A DNA stretch of 64,000 nt from Variovorax ginsengisoli (GCF_030486595.1 NZ_JAUJZH010000020.1:84065-148064), one strand, 5' to 3'; positions 32,996 to 42,089 are shown, counted from the stretch's first letter. Numbers and translations: made by a program. Notes: generated by a model not told the origin, from the sequence alone.

Positions 32996-33566
32996 AGAGG
33001 GGCCGAAGCCAGCCGGCCGCGGTGTCGTAGCCGCGGCAGGCCCCGCTGGCCAGCAGACCGGTGACGGCCAGCATCGCGGCGCCGTGGACGCCGACGGCGG
33101 CCAGGGCCAGCGCCAGCGGCCCGGTCGCGCCACTGCCACTGCCACTGCCACTGCCTGGCGCGGCGCCGATGCACAGCGGCATCAGCGCCGGCACCAGCAT
33201 CAGGCCGGCGCCATGGGCGGTGGACATCATGAACGACCACAGCGCCAGCCCGGCATGCCCGGCGGGCGCCCAGGCCCGGGCGGGCCGGCGGCGCCAGAGC
33301 CGAAGCCCCGCGACCAGCACCAGCGCGCCGCCCGCCAGGGCCTGCAGCAGCTGGCGGTCCAGGGACAGGCCGAACGCCACCGCCGCGGCCACCAGCGCGA
33401 CCGATGCGGCGTGACCGGCCGCGATCGGCAGCAGGGCCCGCAGCGCCTGCGTCCGGTCATGCGAACGCAGGCCCCAGGCGGCCGCGAGCATCCAGCCGTT
33501 GGCCGGGTTCAGGCCGTGCAGCGCGCCGATGCCGGCGATCGCCAGCCATGGCCAGAGGCTTGCCAT
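32958..33566 (-). CDS. Membrane protein, possible small metal/thiosulfonate exporter-like
   Basis: The protein of 202 residues has about six membrane helices. HGLNPANGW near residue 18 and a later STAHGAG resemble histidine motifs of nickel/cobalt (RcnA/HoxN-like) and related exporters, but the match is loose. A periplasmic or cytoplasmic loop is an uninterrupted GSGSGSGSG run encoded by CCACTG repeats. It is the last gene of the minus-strand set starting at 36325, and its end runs into the peroxiredoxin gene. Confidence 0.6.
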   Translation of the reverse strand: MASLWPWLAIAGIGALHGLNPANGWMLAAAWGLRSHDRTQALRALLPIAAGHAASVALVAAAVAFGLSLDRQLLQALAGGALVLVAGLRLWRRRPARAWAPAGHAGLALWSFMMSTAHGAGLMLVPALMPLCIGAAPGSGSGSGSGATGPLALALAAVGVHGAAMLAVTGLLASGACRGYDTAAGWLRPLFNRVAWWCAGRA

Positions 33567-33581
33567 GAGCCGCTCGCCTGT

Positions 33582-34349
33582 TCAGGAGTGCGACCCGCAG
33601 CACGAGCCGGCCGCGGCGGTTTCGTAGCGGTCGTGGTGGCGCACCCAGTCCATGGTGTGGCCCGGGTTGTGTTCGTCGCGGCCCTTGGGCGTGAGGTCCA
33701 GCAGGTCGTAGGTCCCCATCATCACTTCCACCCCGCGCCCGTAGGTCGAGTAGGTGTGGAAGACCTGGTCCGCGTCGTCCTTGTAGAACACGCTGATGCC
33801 GGGTGCCTCCTCGGCCGGGAAGGCCTGCGTCACGTAGTTGTAGCGGACCTTGCCGCTGGCGATCTCTTCCTGCGTGAACGAGACGCCGAAGTCGCGGTTG
33901 AAGTCGCTGCCGTGCGAAGACACCCACTGGAATCGCCAGCCCATGCGGGCGCGGAAGCGCTCGATCTCGGCCAGCGGTGCCCGCGACACCACCCGCAGCG
34001 TGACGTCGCGCTGCATCAGGTGCACCTGCATGCCGTCGAGGTGGTCGGCCATGTACGAGCAGCTCGGGCAGCCCTCGGCCCAGCCCGGGCCGAGCATGAA
34101 GTGCTGAACCAGCAGCTGCCGGCGGCCTTCGAACAGCTCGGCCAGCGTGCGCCGGCCATCGGGCGTGTCGAAGGCGTAGTCCTTCTGGATGCGTACCCAG
34201 GGCAGCGCGCGGCGCTCGCGGGCGAGCTGATCGCGCAGCCGGGTGATTTCCTTCTCGCGCGCCAGCAGCAGCTTGCGCTCGGCGAGCCATCGGTCCCTCG
34301 ACACGACGGGATGGTGGGTGGTGCTGATCTCGGCGGTGGCGGTGTTCAT
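33582..34349 (-). CDS. DUF899-family thioredoxin-like protein
   Basis: The 255-residue sequence matches the DUF899 family: WLAERKLLLAREKEITRLRDQLARERRALPWV, then FMLGPGWAEGCPSCSYMADH with a CxxC pair in a thioredoxin-like position, and HTYSTYGRGVEVMMGTYDLLDLTPKGRDE. Family members are predicted dithiol-disulfide oxidoreductases of unknown substrate. The C-terminus ends in a CCGSHS-type tail with two adjacent cysteines. It sits 17 bases after the propeller-protein gene. Confidence 0.88.
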   Translation of the reverse strand: MNTATAEISTTHHPVVSRDRWLAERKLLLAREKEITRLRDQLARERRALPWVRIQKDYAFDTPDGRRTLAELFEGRRQLLVQHFMLGPGWAEGCPSCSYMADHLDGMQVHLMQRDVTLRVVSRAPLAEIERFRARMGWRFQWVSSHGSDFNRDFGVSFTQEEIASGKVRYNYVTQAFPAEEAPGISVFYKDDADQVFHTYSTYGRGVEVMMGTYDLLDLTPKGRDEHNPGHTMDWVRHHDRYETAAAGSCCGSHS

Positions 34350-34366
34350 GGTGTGCTCCTGGGGGT

Positions 34367-35056
34367 TCAGTTGGCGGCCGTCCCGGCCTTGCGCGTGGAC
34401 GCCGGGCGGCGCACGGCGCGGACCTTGCCGCTATTGCCGCCGCCGCAATAGAAGAGATCCGCACCGTCGGACTCGAGCCCGCTGATGCCGACGCCGTGCG
34501 GCATCTCGAGCCGCTCGAGCACGGCGCCGCTCTGCGGGTGGATGCGGCGCAGCTCGCTCTCGTCGCCTTCCCAGGTGGCATGCCAGAGCTCGCCGTCGAC
34601 CCAGGTCACGCCGGTGACGAAGCGGTTCGACTCGATGGTGCGCTTGACCGCGCCGGTCGCCGGGTCGATCTGGTGGATCTTGCGATCGCGGTACTGCCCT
34701 ACCCACAGGCTGCCCTCGGCCCATGTGAGCCCCGAGTCGTAGCCATGGCCGGGGGCCGGGATCGACGCCACCACCTCGCCGGTGGCCGGGTCGATCTTGT
34801 CGATGCGCGACTCGGCGATCTGGTAGAGGTAGGTGCCGTCGAAGGCGGTGCCGGCATCGCAGGCGTGGTCCAGCGTGCGCGCGGGTTCGCCGCTGGCGGG
34901 GTCGAAGGCGACCAGCCGGGCGCCGGTGGCGGCCCACACGTGGCGGCCGTCGTGGGTGACGCCGTTCACCTTGTCGGCACCGGGGAACGGGCCGTACTCG
35001 CGCACGATCTCGGCCACCGTGGCCTGGGGACTGTCGTTGCCTGTCTGGCGGGTCAT
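34367..35056 (-). CDS. Beta-propeller (YncE/SMP-30-like) protein
   Basis: The 229-residue product is made of repeated segments of the type DPASGEPARTLDHACDAGTAFDG, IDPATGEVVASI, IDPATGAVKRTIE and IHPQSGAVLERLE. These are blades of a YncE/glutamine-cyclotransferase-like propeller. There is no signal peptide, so it is cytoplasmic. Such proteins bind small ligands or metals; no catalytic set was identified. It is cotranscribed with the DUF899 gene. Confidence 0.75.
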   Translation of the reverse strand: MTRQTGNDSPQATVAEIVREYGPFPGADKVNGVTHDGRHVWAATGARLVAFDPASGEPARTLDHACDAGTAFDGTYLYQIAESRIDKIDPATGEVVASIPAPGHGYDSGLTWAEGSLWVGQYRDRKIHQIDPATGAVKRTIESNRFVTGVTWVDGELWHATWEGDESELRRIHPQSGAVLERLEMPHGVGISGLESDGADLFYCGGGNSGKVRAVRRPASTRKAGTAAN

Positions 35057-35104
35057 CGCTCTGGCTCCTTGTGAAGGGCCTCGAACCGGGGCCTTGGGAC
35101 GACT

Positions 35105-36325
35105 CTATTCAATCGGGAGCGCGGTGGGGAGTAACAAGATCGTCGTGAAACCCGCCAGCGGCGGCGACAGCCAGCGCCGCGCCCGGGCCTGCCCGATCGA
35201 GCGCACACGGCCTTCGGCCTCCAGCTCGGCCAAGGCGCGCTGGACGGTGCGCTGGCTGGCCCCGAGCGCCAGCGCCAGGGCCGAGGTCGACCAGGCCGCG
35301 CCGTCGGACAGCAGCGCCAGCAGCGAGGCCTGGTCGCCGTCGATGGGCGGTGCCAGCACGACGGCCGGGCGCTGGTCGCGCGGCTTCAGGACGAAACCGC
35401 GCGGGGTGGCCTCGATCTGCGCCAGTGCCGCGACCAGTGCCCGCAGGCGCCCGATCTCGACCCGCAGCCGAGCCCGGTGCGTCTCGTCGGGGTGGCGGGT
35501 GCGGAACGCATCCGCGATCAGGGCTTCCCGATCGGCGGCGTCGGGCCAGGCTTCGGCGAGCGTGCGCGCCAGCGCGAACAGCACCGGCCGGCGCGCCAGC
35601 GGCAGCCAGGCGTCGCGGGTGCGCAGTCCGTGACGGCAGGCATCGATCATCAGCGCGCCGGAGGCCAGCAAGGCCGCGACCTCGCCGAGGCGCAGCGCCT
35701 CTTCGCCGTCGCGGGAAAGGCGCCGGGCGGCCGGATGTTCGAGCGCCGCCCGCGCCTCCGCCACCTCGGCCAGCAGTGCCGGCACGCGCGCGCGGGCGGC
35801 CGCCTCGTGGGCGCGCGCCAGCGCCGCCTGCGCCGGGCCGATGCGCAGCGAGCGCAGCGCCAGCTCGGCGATGGCCAGCTCGGCCACGGCCGCCAGCGAC
35901 GCCGGCAGGCCCTGGGCATCCAGCTGCGCCAGTGCCGCCGTCGCTTCGTCGAGGCGGCCGAGCAGCAGCATCCGGCGCGCCGCGATCAGCCGCGCCTGCA
36001 GGGCGTTGGCGGGGTCGGCATGCGCGTCGAGCGTGGCCGCCGCCGCCGCCAGCGCGCGCGTCGAGCCGCCGAGGTCCCGCATCGCCAGCGCCACTTCGGC
36101 CTCGGCGACCACGCAGCGGGCCCGCGCCAGCGCTTCGTGGGCGCCGAAGCCGCGGGCCGCCAGCCGGAGCAGCTCGCGCGCCCGCGGGTGCTCGCCGAGC
36201 TGGGCCATGGCGATGCCGCGCAGTGCCAGCGCGGGCGGGTCGTCGCGCAGCGCGATCCGCTTGAGGGCACCGAGCGCATCGCCGGCGGCGAGCGCCCGCG
36301 CCGAAGCGGAAATCAGGGAATCCAT
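35105..36325 (-). CDS. Helical-repeat protein with C-terminal winged HTH, probable regulator
   Basis: Of 406 residues, the first 270 are Ala/Leu/Arg-rich antiparallel helices of TPR-like character (ARALAAGDALGALKRIALRDD and similar). The region 345-385 reads as a DeoR/MarR-like helix-turn-helix (WSTSALALALGASQRTVQRALAELEAEGRV). The layout is inverted compared with most TPR regulators, whose DNA-binding part is N-terminal. It is the first gene of a minus-strand set with the propeller, DUF899 and membrane protein genes, and probably controls it. Confidence 0.6.
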   Translation of the reverse strand: MDSLISASARALAAGDALGALKRIALRDDPPALALRGIAMAQLGEHPRARELLRLAARGFGAHEALARARCVVAEAEVALAMRDLGGSTRALAAAAATLDAHADPANALQARLIAARRMLLLGRLDEATAALAQLDAQGLPASLAAVAELAIAELALRSLRIGPAQAALARAHEAAARARVPALLAEVAEARAALEHPAARRLSRDGEEALRLGEVAALLASGALMIDACRHGLRTRDAWLPLARRPVLFALARTLAEAWPDAADREALIADAFRTRHPDETHRARLRVEIGRLRALVAALAQIEATPRGFVLKPRDQRPAVVLAPPIDGDQASLLALLSDGAAWSTSALALALGASQRTVQRALAELEAEGRVRSIGQARARRWLSPPLAGFTTILLLPTALPIE

Positions 36326-36385
36326 GGCGACAGGCTACCGCGATCGTGGTGGACGGCGGCGGGCGCATCGCTTCACAATCGTCCG

Positions 36386-36964
36386 ATGGACAAACGACAT
36401 TTCCTGGGCAGCGCGGCGCTCGCCGGGCTTTGGCCCGTGGCCGGCGTGTCGGCGGCGGAGCCGGCGCGAGGCGGCCCGGGCCTGCTGACCGTCAGCGGAA
36501 TGGTCGGCAAGACCAACCGGGGGCCGGTCGATCCGGCGCTCGACCAGCTGATGGTCAAGCACGGCGTCAAGTTCGACCGGGCCTATGTGCTGGACGCCGA
36601 GGCGCTGGGCCGCCTGCCGGCGGTCGGCATCAAGGCCACGCTCGAATACGACGCCAGGCTGCATGCGCTCGCCGGGCCGCTGCTGGCCAGCGTGCTGGAG
36701 GTCGCGGGCGTCACCGGCGACGTGATGCTGGGCCTGCGGGCGGTCGACGGCTACGTGGTGCCGCTGCGCCTGGCCGACGCGCGCAGCTGGCGCATGATCG
36801 TGGCCACCGAGATGGACGGCAAGCCGCTCGCCCTGGGCGGGCTGGGCCCGCAATGGGCCATCTACGAGGCCGACACGCTGGCCGCCTTCAAGGACAAGCC
36901 GCTCAAGGAGCGCTTTGCCCTGTGCCCCTGGGGCCTCTACAGCATCGAAGTCTCGCGCGCCTGA
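36386..36964 (+). CDS. Exported molybdopterin-oxidoreductase-fold-like protein
   Basis: The 192-residue product starts with a signal (MDKRHFLGSAALAGLWPVAGVSA). The rest (LLTVSGMVGKTNRGP, then AKATLEYDARLHALAGPLLASVLEVAGV and VDGYVVPLRLADA) resembles the small pterin-binding, sulfite-oxidase-like proteins found beside signalling or redox genes. The catalytic cysteine of true sulfite oxidases is not evident, so it may be non-enzymatic. The following reductase-like gene starts 16 bases downstream. Confidence 0.6.
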   Translation: MDKRHFLGSAALAGLWPVAGVSAAEPARGGPGLLTVSGMVGKTNRGPVDPALDQLMVKHGVKFDRAYVLDAEALGRLPAVGIKATLEYDARLHALAGPLLASVLEVAGVTGDVMLGLRAVDGYVVPLRLADARSWRMIVATEMDGKPLALGGLGPQWAIYEADTLAAFKDKPLKERFALCPWGLYSIEVSRA

Positions 36965-36980
36965 ACCCGAGGAAACATCC

Positions 36981-37628
36981 ATGGCCAAGCTTTGCGTCCG
37001 CAGTTTCGCGGTGTCCCTCGACGGCTACGGCGCCGGACCGAGCCAGGATCTCCAGCATCCGCTCGGGCTGCGCGGCCCCGAGCTGATGGAGTGGTTCTTC
37101 CCCACGCGCCTGTGGCAGACCATGCAGGGCGGCCAGGCCGGCGGCGAGACCGGCATCGACAACCGCATGGCCGAGCAGGGCTTCGAGGGCATCGGCGCCT
37201 GGATCCTCGGGCGCAACATGTTCGGGCCGGTGCGTGGCCCGTGGCCGGACGACAGCTGGAAGGGCTGGTGGGGCGACGAGCCCCCGTACCACACGCCGGT
37301 GTTCGTGCTCACGCACCATCCGCGCGCGCCGCTGGCGATGGCCGGTGGCACCGAGTTCCGCTTCGTCACCGAAGGCATCCACGCCGCGCTCGAGCAGGCC
37401 AGGGCGGCCGCGGGCGGCCTGGATGTCCGCGTCGGCGGCGGCGTGTCGACCGTGCGGCAGTACCTGGCCGCCGGTCTGCTCGACGAACTGCACCTGGCCG
37501 TCCGGCCGGTGCTGCTCGGCGCCGGCGAGGCACTGTTCCAGGGGCTCGACCTGCCGGCCCTGGGCTATGAGGTCGCCGAGAGCATCGCCGGCGAACGCGC
37601 GACGCACGTGATCCTGCGTCGGCGCTGA
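36981..37628 (+). CDS. Dihydrofolate-reductase-like (RibD C-terminal domain) protein
   Basis: The product has 215 residues with the family start MAKLCVRSFAVSLDGYGAG, the WILGRNMFGP segment and the nucleotide-binding VRVGGGVSTVRQYLAAGLLDELHLAV. The ATG at 36981 follows GAGGAAA, a good ribosome site. It is probably an NADPH-dependent reductase with unknown substrate. It differs from the shorter relative at 12581. Confidence 0.85.
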   Translation: MAKLCVRSFAVSLDGYGAGPSQDLQHPLGLRGPELMEWFFPTRLWQTMQGGQAGGETGIDNRMAEQGFEGIGAWILGRNMFGPVRGPWPDDSWKGWWGDEPPYHTPVFVLTHHPRAPLAMAGGTEFRFVTEGIHAALEQARAAAGGLDVRVGGGVSTVRQYLAAGLLDELHLAVRPVLLGAGEALFQGLDLPALGYEVAESIAGERATHVILRRR

Positions 37629-37696
37629 GTCGCCTGCCGCGCCTGCGCGCCGGCGCATCGGTCAAGCCGCCGGGCGACCGAGCGACAATCCACCCC

Positions 37697-38170
37697 ATGA
37701 ATTTCGGAAGACTCCTCGTTCCCGTCGGCGGCCTGGTGCTGCTCGGCCTGGCCTGGCGCAGTTACGGCTGGGGCGGCGTGGCACTGGTCGGTGGCGCGAT
37801 CGTCATGTTCCTGCTGATGCATTTCAACCGCACGATGCAGGTCCTGAAGCGCGCGGCCGACCGGCCGATCGGCACCGTCGCCAGCGCCGTGATGCTCAAT
37901 GCCAAGCTCAAGCCCAAGGCGACCTTGCTGCACGTGATCGCGATGACGCGCGCGCTCGGCGAGCTGCGTTCGCCGAAGGACACGCAGCCCGAGCTGTTCC
38001 GCTGGACCGATGCCGGCGGCTCCTGGGTCGATTGCACCTTCGCGGGCGGCAAGCTCGTCGAGTGGAAGCTGACCCGGCCGGAGGTGGCCGAGGACGAAGC
38101 CGCGGCGGACGCACCGAGCGCGGATGCGGTCAAGCCCGGCGCGGCGGACGCGCTGCGCCCGCCGGTGTGA
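37697..38170 (+). CDS. Small membrane protein of unknown function
   Basis: The 157-residue protein has two hydrophobic segments near the N-terminus (about 5-20 and 26-42), then a soluble domain (RAADRPIGTVASAVMLNAKLKPKATLLHVIAMTRALG) and a Glu/Ala-rich tail. Similar proteins in Comamonadaceae are, as I recall, often labelled glycerate kinase, a name this sequence does not support. It converges on rdgC. Function is unknown. Confidence 0.6.
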   Translation: MNFGRLLVPVGGLVLLGLAWRSYGWGGVALVGGAIVMFLLMHFNRTMQVLKRAADRPIGTVASAVMLNAKLKPKATLLHVIAMTRALGELRSPKDTQPELFRWTDAGGSWVDCTFAGGKLVEWKLTRPEVAEDEAAADAPSADAVKPGAADALRPPV

Positions 38171-38181
38171 GCTTGCCGGCC

Positions 38182-39171
38182 TTAGAACGGCGCTGAGTCG
38201 TCGACCAGCGCTTCTTCGGCGCCGGCCTTGGCGGGCGCTGCGGCGGCCGGTTCCGCGGCCGCGGTCCCCAGCTTCATCTCACCGCCCAGGGCCTCCAGCA
38301 GTTCGGGCACCAGCTGCCCCAACTCGCCGGTCGCGATCGCCGCGTTGGCATCGAAATCGTCTTCCTTGCCCGCCGAGGCCGGCGCATCGTCCAACGTGCC
38401 TTCGAGGAACACGATCTTGCGGATCTGGAGCCCCTCGGTGAGCTCGAACGAGACCCGGTCGTCCCAGGTCATCGCGAGCCGGGTCGGGCGCTTGCCGGCG
38501 GCGATGTGCTCGCGCACCTCGTCGATGTCCAGCGGGTGCTTGGCGTAGCGCACCACGGCCTTCGATTCGTCGGTGGCCTTGAGCTCGCACTCGCGGTCGA
38601 TCGTGAAACCCGCCGGCGGCTCCTGGCTGGACAGCCATTCGGACATCGCCGCCGCCGGCTCGACCTGCGAGTTGACCAGCGCCACCGCGAAGCCGTCGAG
38701 CGACTTCACGAGGCTGGTGACCACTTCGTCGGCGCGTGCGGCATTGCTCGAATTCACGACCAAGCGCCGGGCCTTGGGGTCGATCCACACCGCGACCCGC
38801 GCATGGCGCGTGAAGGCCAGCGGCAGCAGTTCGTGGGTGACGTCTTCCTTGAGTTCCTTCTTTTCCTTCTTGCCGGGCTTGCGGCCGGTGGTGGCCTCGA
38901 TCTGGGCGGCGCGCTCATCGACCTTGCGGCGCACCACCGAGGCCGGCAGGGTCTTGGTCTCGACCATGTATTCGAGCAGCCACTGGCCGCCCACCGATTC
39001 GGCCAGCGGGCCGTGTTCCTGGCCACGGGGCTCGACCCAGCCGGTGGCCTTTTCCTGCGACGGGCTGCAGGGGACGAAGCGCTGCGTGGCCAGCCCCTGC
39101 TCGACCTGGTCGAGCGACTGCGACCACGTGGCTTCGATGCGGTAGACGATGACGTTCTTGAAGACGGACAC
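38182..39171 (-). CDS. rdgC: Recombination-associated protein RdgC
   Basis: The sequence FKNVIVYRIEATW at the start, then EPRGQEHGPLAESVGGQWL and RRKVDERAAQIEATTGRKPGKKEKKELKEDV are RdgC signatures. The protein forms a ring-shaped dimer that binds double-stranded DNA and limits RecA action. The usual MFKN start is replaced: the best start is GTG at 39171, giving MSVFKN. Its 329 residues exceed the 303 of E. coli because of an Ala/Glu-rich C-terminal extension. It is divergent from ilvE. Confidence 0.93.
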   Translation of the reverse strand: MSVFKNVIVYRIEATWSQSLDQVEQGLATQRFVPCSPSQEKATGWVEPRGQEHGPLAESVGGQWLLEYMVETKTLPASVVRRKVDERAAQIEATTGRKPGKKEKKELKEDVTHELLPLAFTRHARVAVWIDPKARRLVVNSSNAARADEVVTSLVKSLDGFAVALVNSQVEPAAAMSEWLSSQEPPAGFTIDRECELKATDESKAVVRYAKHPLDIDEVREHIAAGKRPTRLAMTWDDRVSFELTEGLQIRKIVFLEGTLDDAPASAGKEDDFDANAAIATGELGQLVPELLEALGGEMKLGTAAAEPAAAAPAKAGAEEALVDDSAPF

Positions 39172-39289
39172 TGAAACCCTTTTATCTGGCTGGTTGGCAA
39201 AACCCACCATTGTCGGCCCGACGCTGGCGGCCCGCCGCCGTAAAATCGAAAGCTTTTGCGACATACCCCCCCGGTTGAAGGACAAAGAC

Positions 39290-40228
39290 ATGAGCGCACT
39301 GCCCCCCGCACTGGACGACCGTGACGGCAAGATCTGGATGGATGGCGAGCTCGTGGACTGGCGCGACGCCAAGATCCACGTGCTGAGCCACACGCTGCAC
39401 TACGGCTGCGGCGTCTTCGAGGGCGTGCGCGCCTACAACACGGTCAACGGCACCGCCATCTTCCGGCTGGCCGAGCACACCGAGCGGCTGTTCAACAGCG
39501 CCAAGATCCTGCGCATGAAGATCCCGTTCAGCCAGGAACAGGTCAACGAGGCCCAGAAGCAGGTGGTGCGCGAGAACAAGCTCGACAGCTGCTACCTGCG
39601 GCCGCTGGTCTGGATCGGCTCCGAGAAGCTCGGCGTCAGCCCCAAGGGCAACAAGATCCACGCCATGGTCGCGGCCTGGGCATGGGGCGCCTACCTGGGC
39701 GACGAGGGCATGAAGCGCGGCATCCGCGTCAAGACCTCGAGCTACACGCGGCATCACGTCAACATCACGATGACGCAGGCCAAGGCGGTCAGCAACTACA
39801 GCAACTCGATCCTGGCCAACATGGAAGCGCTCGACGACGGCTACGACGAAGCGCTGCTGCTCGATGCCAGCGGCTTCGTCTCCGAAGGCGCGGGCGAGAA
39901 CATCTTCGTGGTCAAGGGCGGCGTGGTCTACACGCCCGACCTGTCGGCCGGCGCGCTCAACGGCATCACGCGCAACACCATCCTGCACATCTGCAAGGAC
40001 CTCGGCATCGAAGTCGTGCAGAAGCGCATCACGCGCGACGAGGTCTACATCGCCGAAGAAGCCTTCTTCACGGGCACCGCGGCCGAGGTCACGCCGATCC
40101 GCGAGCTCGACCGCGTCGAGATCGGCATCGGGTCGCGTGGGCCCATCACCGAGAAGATCCAGAGCGCCTTCTTCGACATCGTTAACGGCCGCAATCCCAA
40201 GTACGCCCACTGGCTCACCAAGGTCTGA
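39290..40228 (+). CDS. ilvE: Branched-chain amino acid aminotransferase
   Basis: This is a class IV PLP aminotransferase of 312 residues. HTLHYGCGVFEGVRAY is the typical IlvE N-terminal motif. The PLP lysine lies in the TMTQAKAVSNYSNSILA region, and EGAGENIFVVKGG and FFTGTAAEVTPIREL are also conserved. It performs the last step of leucine, isoleucine and valine synthesis and the first step of their breakdown. A CHCC zinc-finger gene follows seven bases later, as commonly seen in betaproteobacteria. Confidence 0.95.
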   Translation: MSALPPALDDRDGKIWMDGELVDWRDAKIHVLSHTLHYGCGVFEGVRAYNTVNGTAIFRLAEHTERLFNSAKILRMKIPFSQEQVNEAQKQVVRENKLDSCYLRPLVWIGSEKLGVSPKGNKIHAMVAAWAWGAYLGDEGMKRGIRVKTSSYTRHHVNITMTQAKAVSNYSNSILANMEALDDGYDEALLLDASGFVSEGAGENIFVVKGGVVYTPDLSAGALNGITRNTILHICKDLGIEVVQKRITRDEVYIAEEAFFTGTAAEVTPIRELDRVEIGIGSRGPITEKIQSAFFDIVNGRNPKYAHWLTKV

Positions 40229-40235
40229 AAAAACG

Positions 40236-40448
40236 ATGTCCACCCCCAAGAGCACCATCGAACTCCTCGCCAAGGACCTGAACGACCAGGGCGGCGTGTT
40301 CTGCCCGAACCCCAAGGCCGACATGCAGCTCTGGAGCGCGCATCCGAAGGTCTACCTCGACGTCGCGCGCACCGGCGAGGCCAAGTGCCCCTATTGCGGC
40401 ACCGTCTATCGCCTCAAGGCGGGCGAGGCCGCCGGCAGCCACCACTGA
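40236..40448 (+). CDS. CHCC-type zinc-finger protein
   Basis: The product has 70 residues: a short N-terminal helix, then a Cys in GGVFCPNP, a His in WSAHPKVYLDV and the pair CPYCGTVYRL. This is the zinc-binding set of the small domain related to mitochondrial NDUFS6. It is cotranscribed with ilvE. No catalytic role is known; relatives may help assemble or regulate partner proteins. Confidence 0.88.
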   Translation: MSTPKSTIELLAKDLNDQGGVFCPNPKADMQLWSAHPKVYLDVARTGEAKCPYCGTVYRLKAGEAAGSHH

Positions 40449-40463
40449 GCCTTCGGGGGGTCC

Positions 40464-40853
40464 GTGCGGGGCTTGTTCCTGGTCAACGTCAAGCTCGGCC
40501 GTGGCTCGAACGGCACCCTGCCTTCGACCCTCGCGGGGGCCTATGTGTCGGCCTACGCGACGGCCGCCGACCCTGAGTCCGCAGTCCGGCTTGCGGTCAC
40601 CAGGCTGACCGCGAAGGGCTTCGAGTTCCTGGCCACCCAGGGCCCGATCAGCCGCCTCGACCCGCGCGAGTGGTCGCGCCATGTCGCGCAGTCGTGGCCC
40701 GAGTTCATCGACGAACTCCCGAAGCAGGACGACATCGAGGCCGGCCTCGAGCGCGAGATGGTCTTCTTCGGCCCCTTCGTGGGCTACGAGCGTACGCCCG
40801 AGGGCAGCAGCCCGCGCCACGAATCCCCCGGCGCCTGCGCCAGCCGCAGGTAG
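40464..40853 (+). CDS. Hypothetical protein, 129 residues
   Basis: The start is a GTG at 40464 behind a G-rich stretch. The sequence MRGLFLVNVKLGRGSNGTLP and EREMVFFGPFVGYE looks like a folded small domain without signal peptide or membrane helix. No family was recognised. Its last 70 bases overlap the end of the convergent ligase gene, so the C-terminal tail may not be conserved. It may belong to the ilvE transcript. Confidence 0.5.
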   Translation: MRGLFLVNVKLGRGSNGTLPSTLAGAYVSAYATAADPESAVRLAVTRLTAKGFEFLATQGPISRLDPREWSRHVAQSWPEFIDELPKQDDIEAGLEREMVFFGPFVGYERTPEGSSPRHESPGACASRR

Positions 40854-42007
40854 ACCATCGCCACCCACAGCAGCGCGAGCCCGATCTGGGCATCGCGCAA
40901 GGCCGAGTTCACGCTGGTGGCGATCAGCATCACGAGGGTCGCGACGAAGGCCTGCCGGCCGGCGAAGTCGTCCCGTCGCCAGGCGATCCAGACCGCCACC
41001 CCCATGATGACGAGCAGGCTCAGCGCGCCGGGAAAGCCGCTCTGGGCGCCCATCCACAGGAAGTCGTTGTGGGGCATGTTCTTGTAGTCGAGCAACTTGG
41101 GGCCGCGCAGGTGCCATTGCTCGGTCCAGCCGCCGATGCCCCAGCCGGCGAAGGGCCGGTCGATCATCATGCGGGTGGTGTCGCGGTACATGTAGTAGCG
41201 CACCACCCAGCTGGCTTCCGAGATCTCGCCGGCCTGCGCGGCCTCGATCTCCTGGATGCCGACCGCGAATTTCTGCTGCACCACGGGTGAGTTCCACAGC
41301 ACGCCGGCCGCAATCACGCCGCAGCCCATCAGCACCAGTGCCAGCACCTTGAGCTGGCGGCGCCACTGGTGGACGCAGGCGGCCATGATCGCCAGCAGCA
41401 GCGCCAGCATCGAGGTCCGCGAGGGCAGGCTGAAAGTGATGATCGCCATCACGGCGGGCACCAGCGCGAACGCGGCGATGGCCTGCCAGCGGCGATGCCC
41501 GGCGAGCGCCTCGAGTCCGTACACCGCGGCCGTGGCGGCCATGATCGTGAACAGGAGCGCGTTGCTGATCGACTTGTTGCCGAGCAGGATGAGCACGCCG
41601 CGCCAGGGCTCCAGCATCGGGAAGCCCACCGAGTAGTACAGCGCGATCATCACGATGTTGACCAGCCCGATGATCCAGAAGCCGCGCACGGCCCAGATCG
41701 CCTCGTCGCGGGTCAGGGCCAGGGCCATCAGGATGGTGGCCGCGATGCGCAGCCCATGGAACAGGTTGGAGCCGGTCTCGGGGTAGTGCGGCTCCAGCGC
41801 CAGCACCGCCAGCGTCCAGACCACGTAGGCCATCACCGGCCACCACATCGGGTTGCCGCGCAAGCGAAGGGCCCGCTCGCGCCAGCCGCCGGCGACCAGC
41901 AGCGCGACCATCAGCAGCAGGAAGGACACATAGGTCACGCCGACCGGCATGAACACCGTGAGCCCCCAGAACATGGCTGCGGCGCGAACGATGTGCGATC
42001 TCTGCAT
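40784..42007 (-). CDS. O-antigen ligase / polymerase family (WaaL/Wzy-like) membrane protein
   Basis: The protein of 407 residues has about ten to twelve membrane helices. The large loop contains RPFAGWGIGGWTEQWHLRGP and NMPHNDFLWMGAQSGFPGAL, which match the conserved H-N region of the Wzy_C domain. Such enzymes transfer a lipid-linked glycan to lipid A core or polymerise polysaccharide repeat units at the periplasmic face. No other polysaccharide genes are adjacent. The specific acceptor cannot be decided. Confidence 0.85.
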   Translation of the reverse strand: MQRSHIVRAAAMFWGLTVFMPVGVTYVSFLLLMVALLVAGGWRERALRLRGNPMWWPVMAYVVWTLAVLALEPHYPETGSNLFHGLRIAATILMALALTRDEAIWAVRGFWIIGLVNIVMIALYYSVGFPMLEPWRGVLILLGNKSISNALLFTIMAATAAVYGLEALAGHRRWQAIAAFALVPAVMAIITFSLPSRTSMLALLLAIMAACVHQWRRQLKVLALVLMGCGVIAAGVLWNSPVVQQKFAVGIQEIEAAQAGEISEASWVVRYYMYRDTTRMMIDRPFAGWGIGGWTEQWHLRGPKLLDYKNMPHNDFLWMGAQSGFPGALSLLVIMGVAVWIAWRRDDFAGRQAFVATLVMLIATSVNSALRDAQIGLALLWVAMVYLRLAQAPGDSWRGLLPSGVRS

Positions 42008-42089
42008 AGGGGGCGGATTTTAGAAGGTCCGTTGCTCGCCGCCCGGCCTTCATCGCGTGGCCGGCGCAGCCCGGCCCCTTCGTGGAACG

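Noticed and set aside
30431..33151. Minus-strand open frame of 906 codons opposite dipZ and the peroxiredoxin gene
   Set aside because: It is antisense to two well supported genes and has no recognisable domain.
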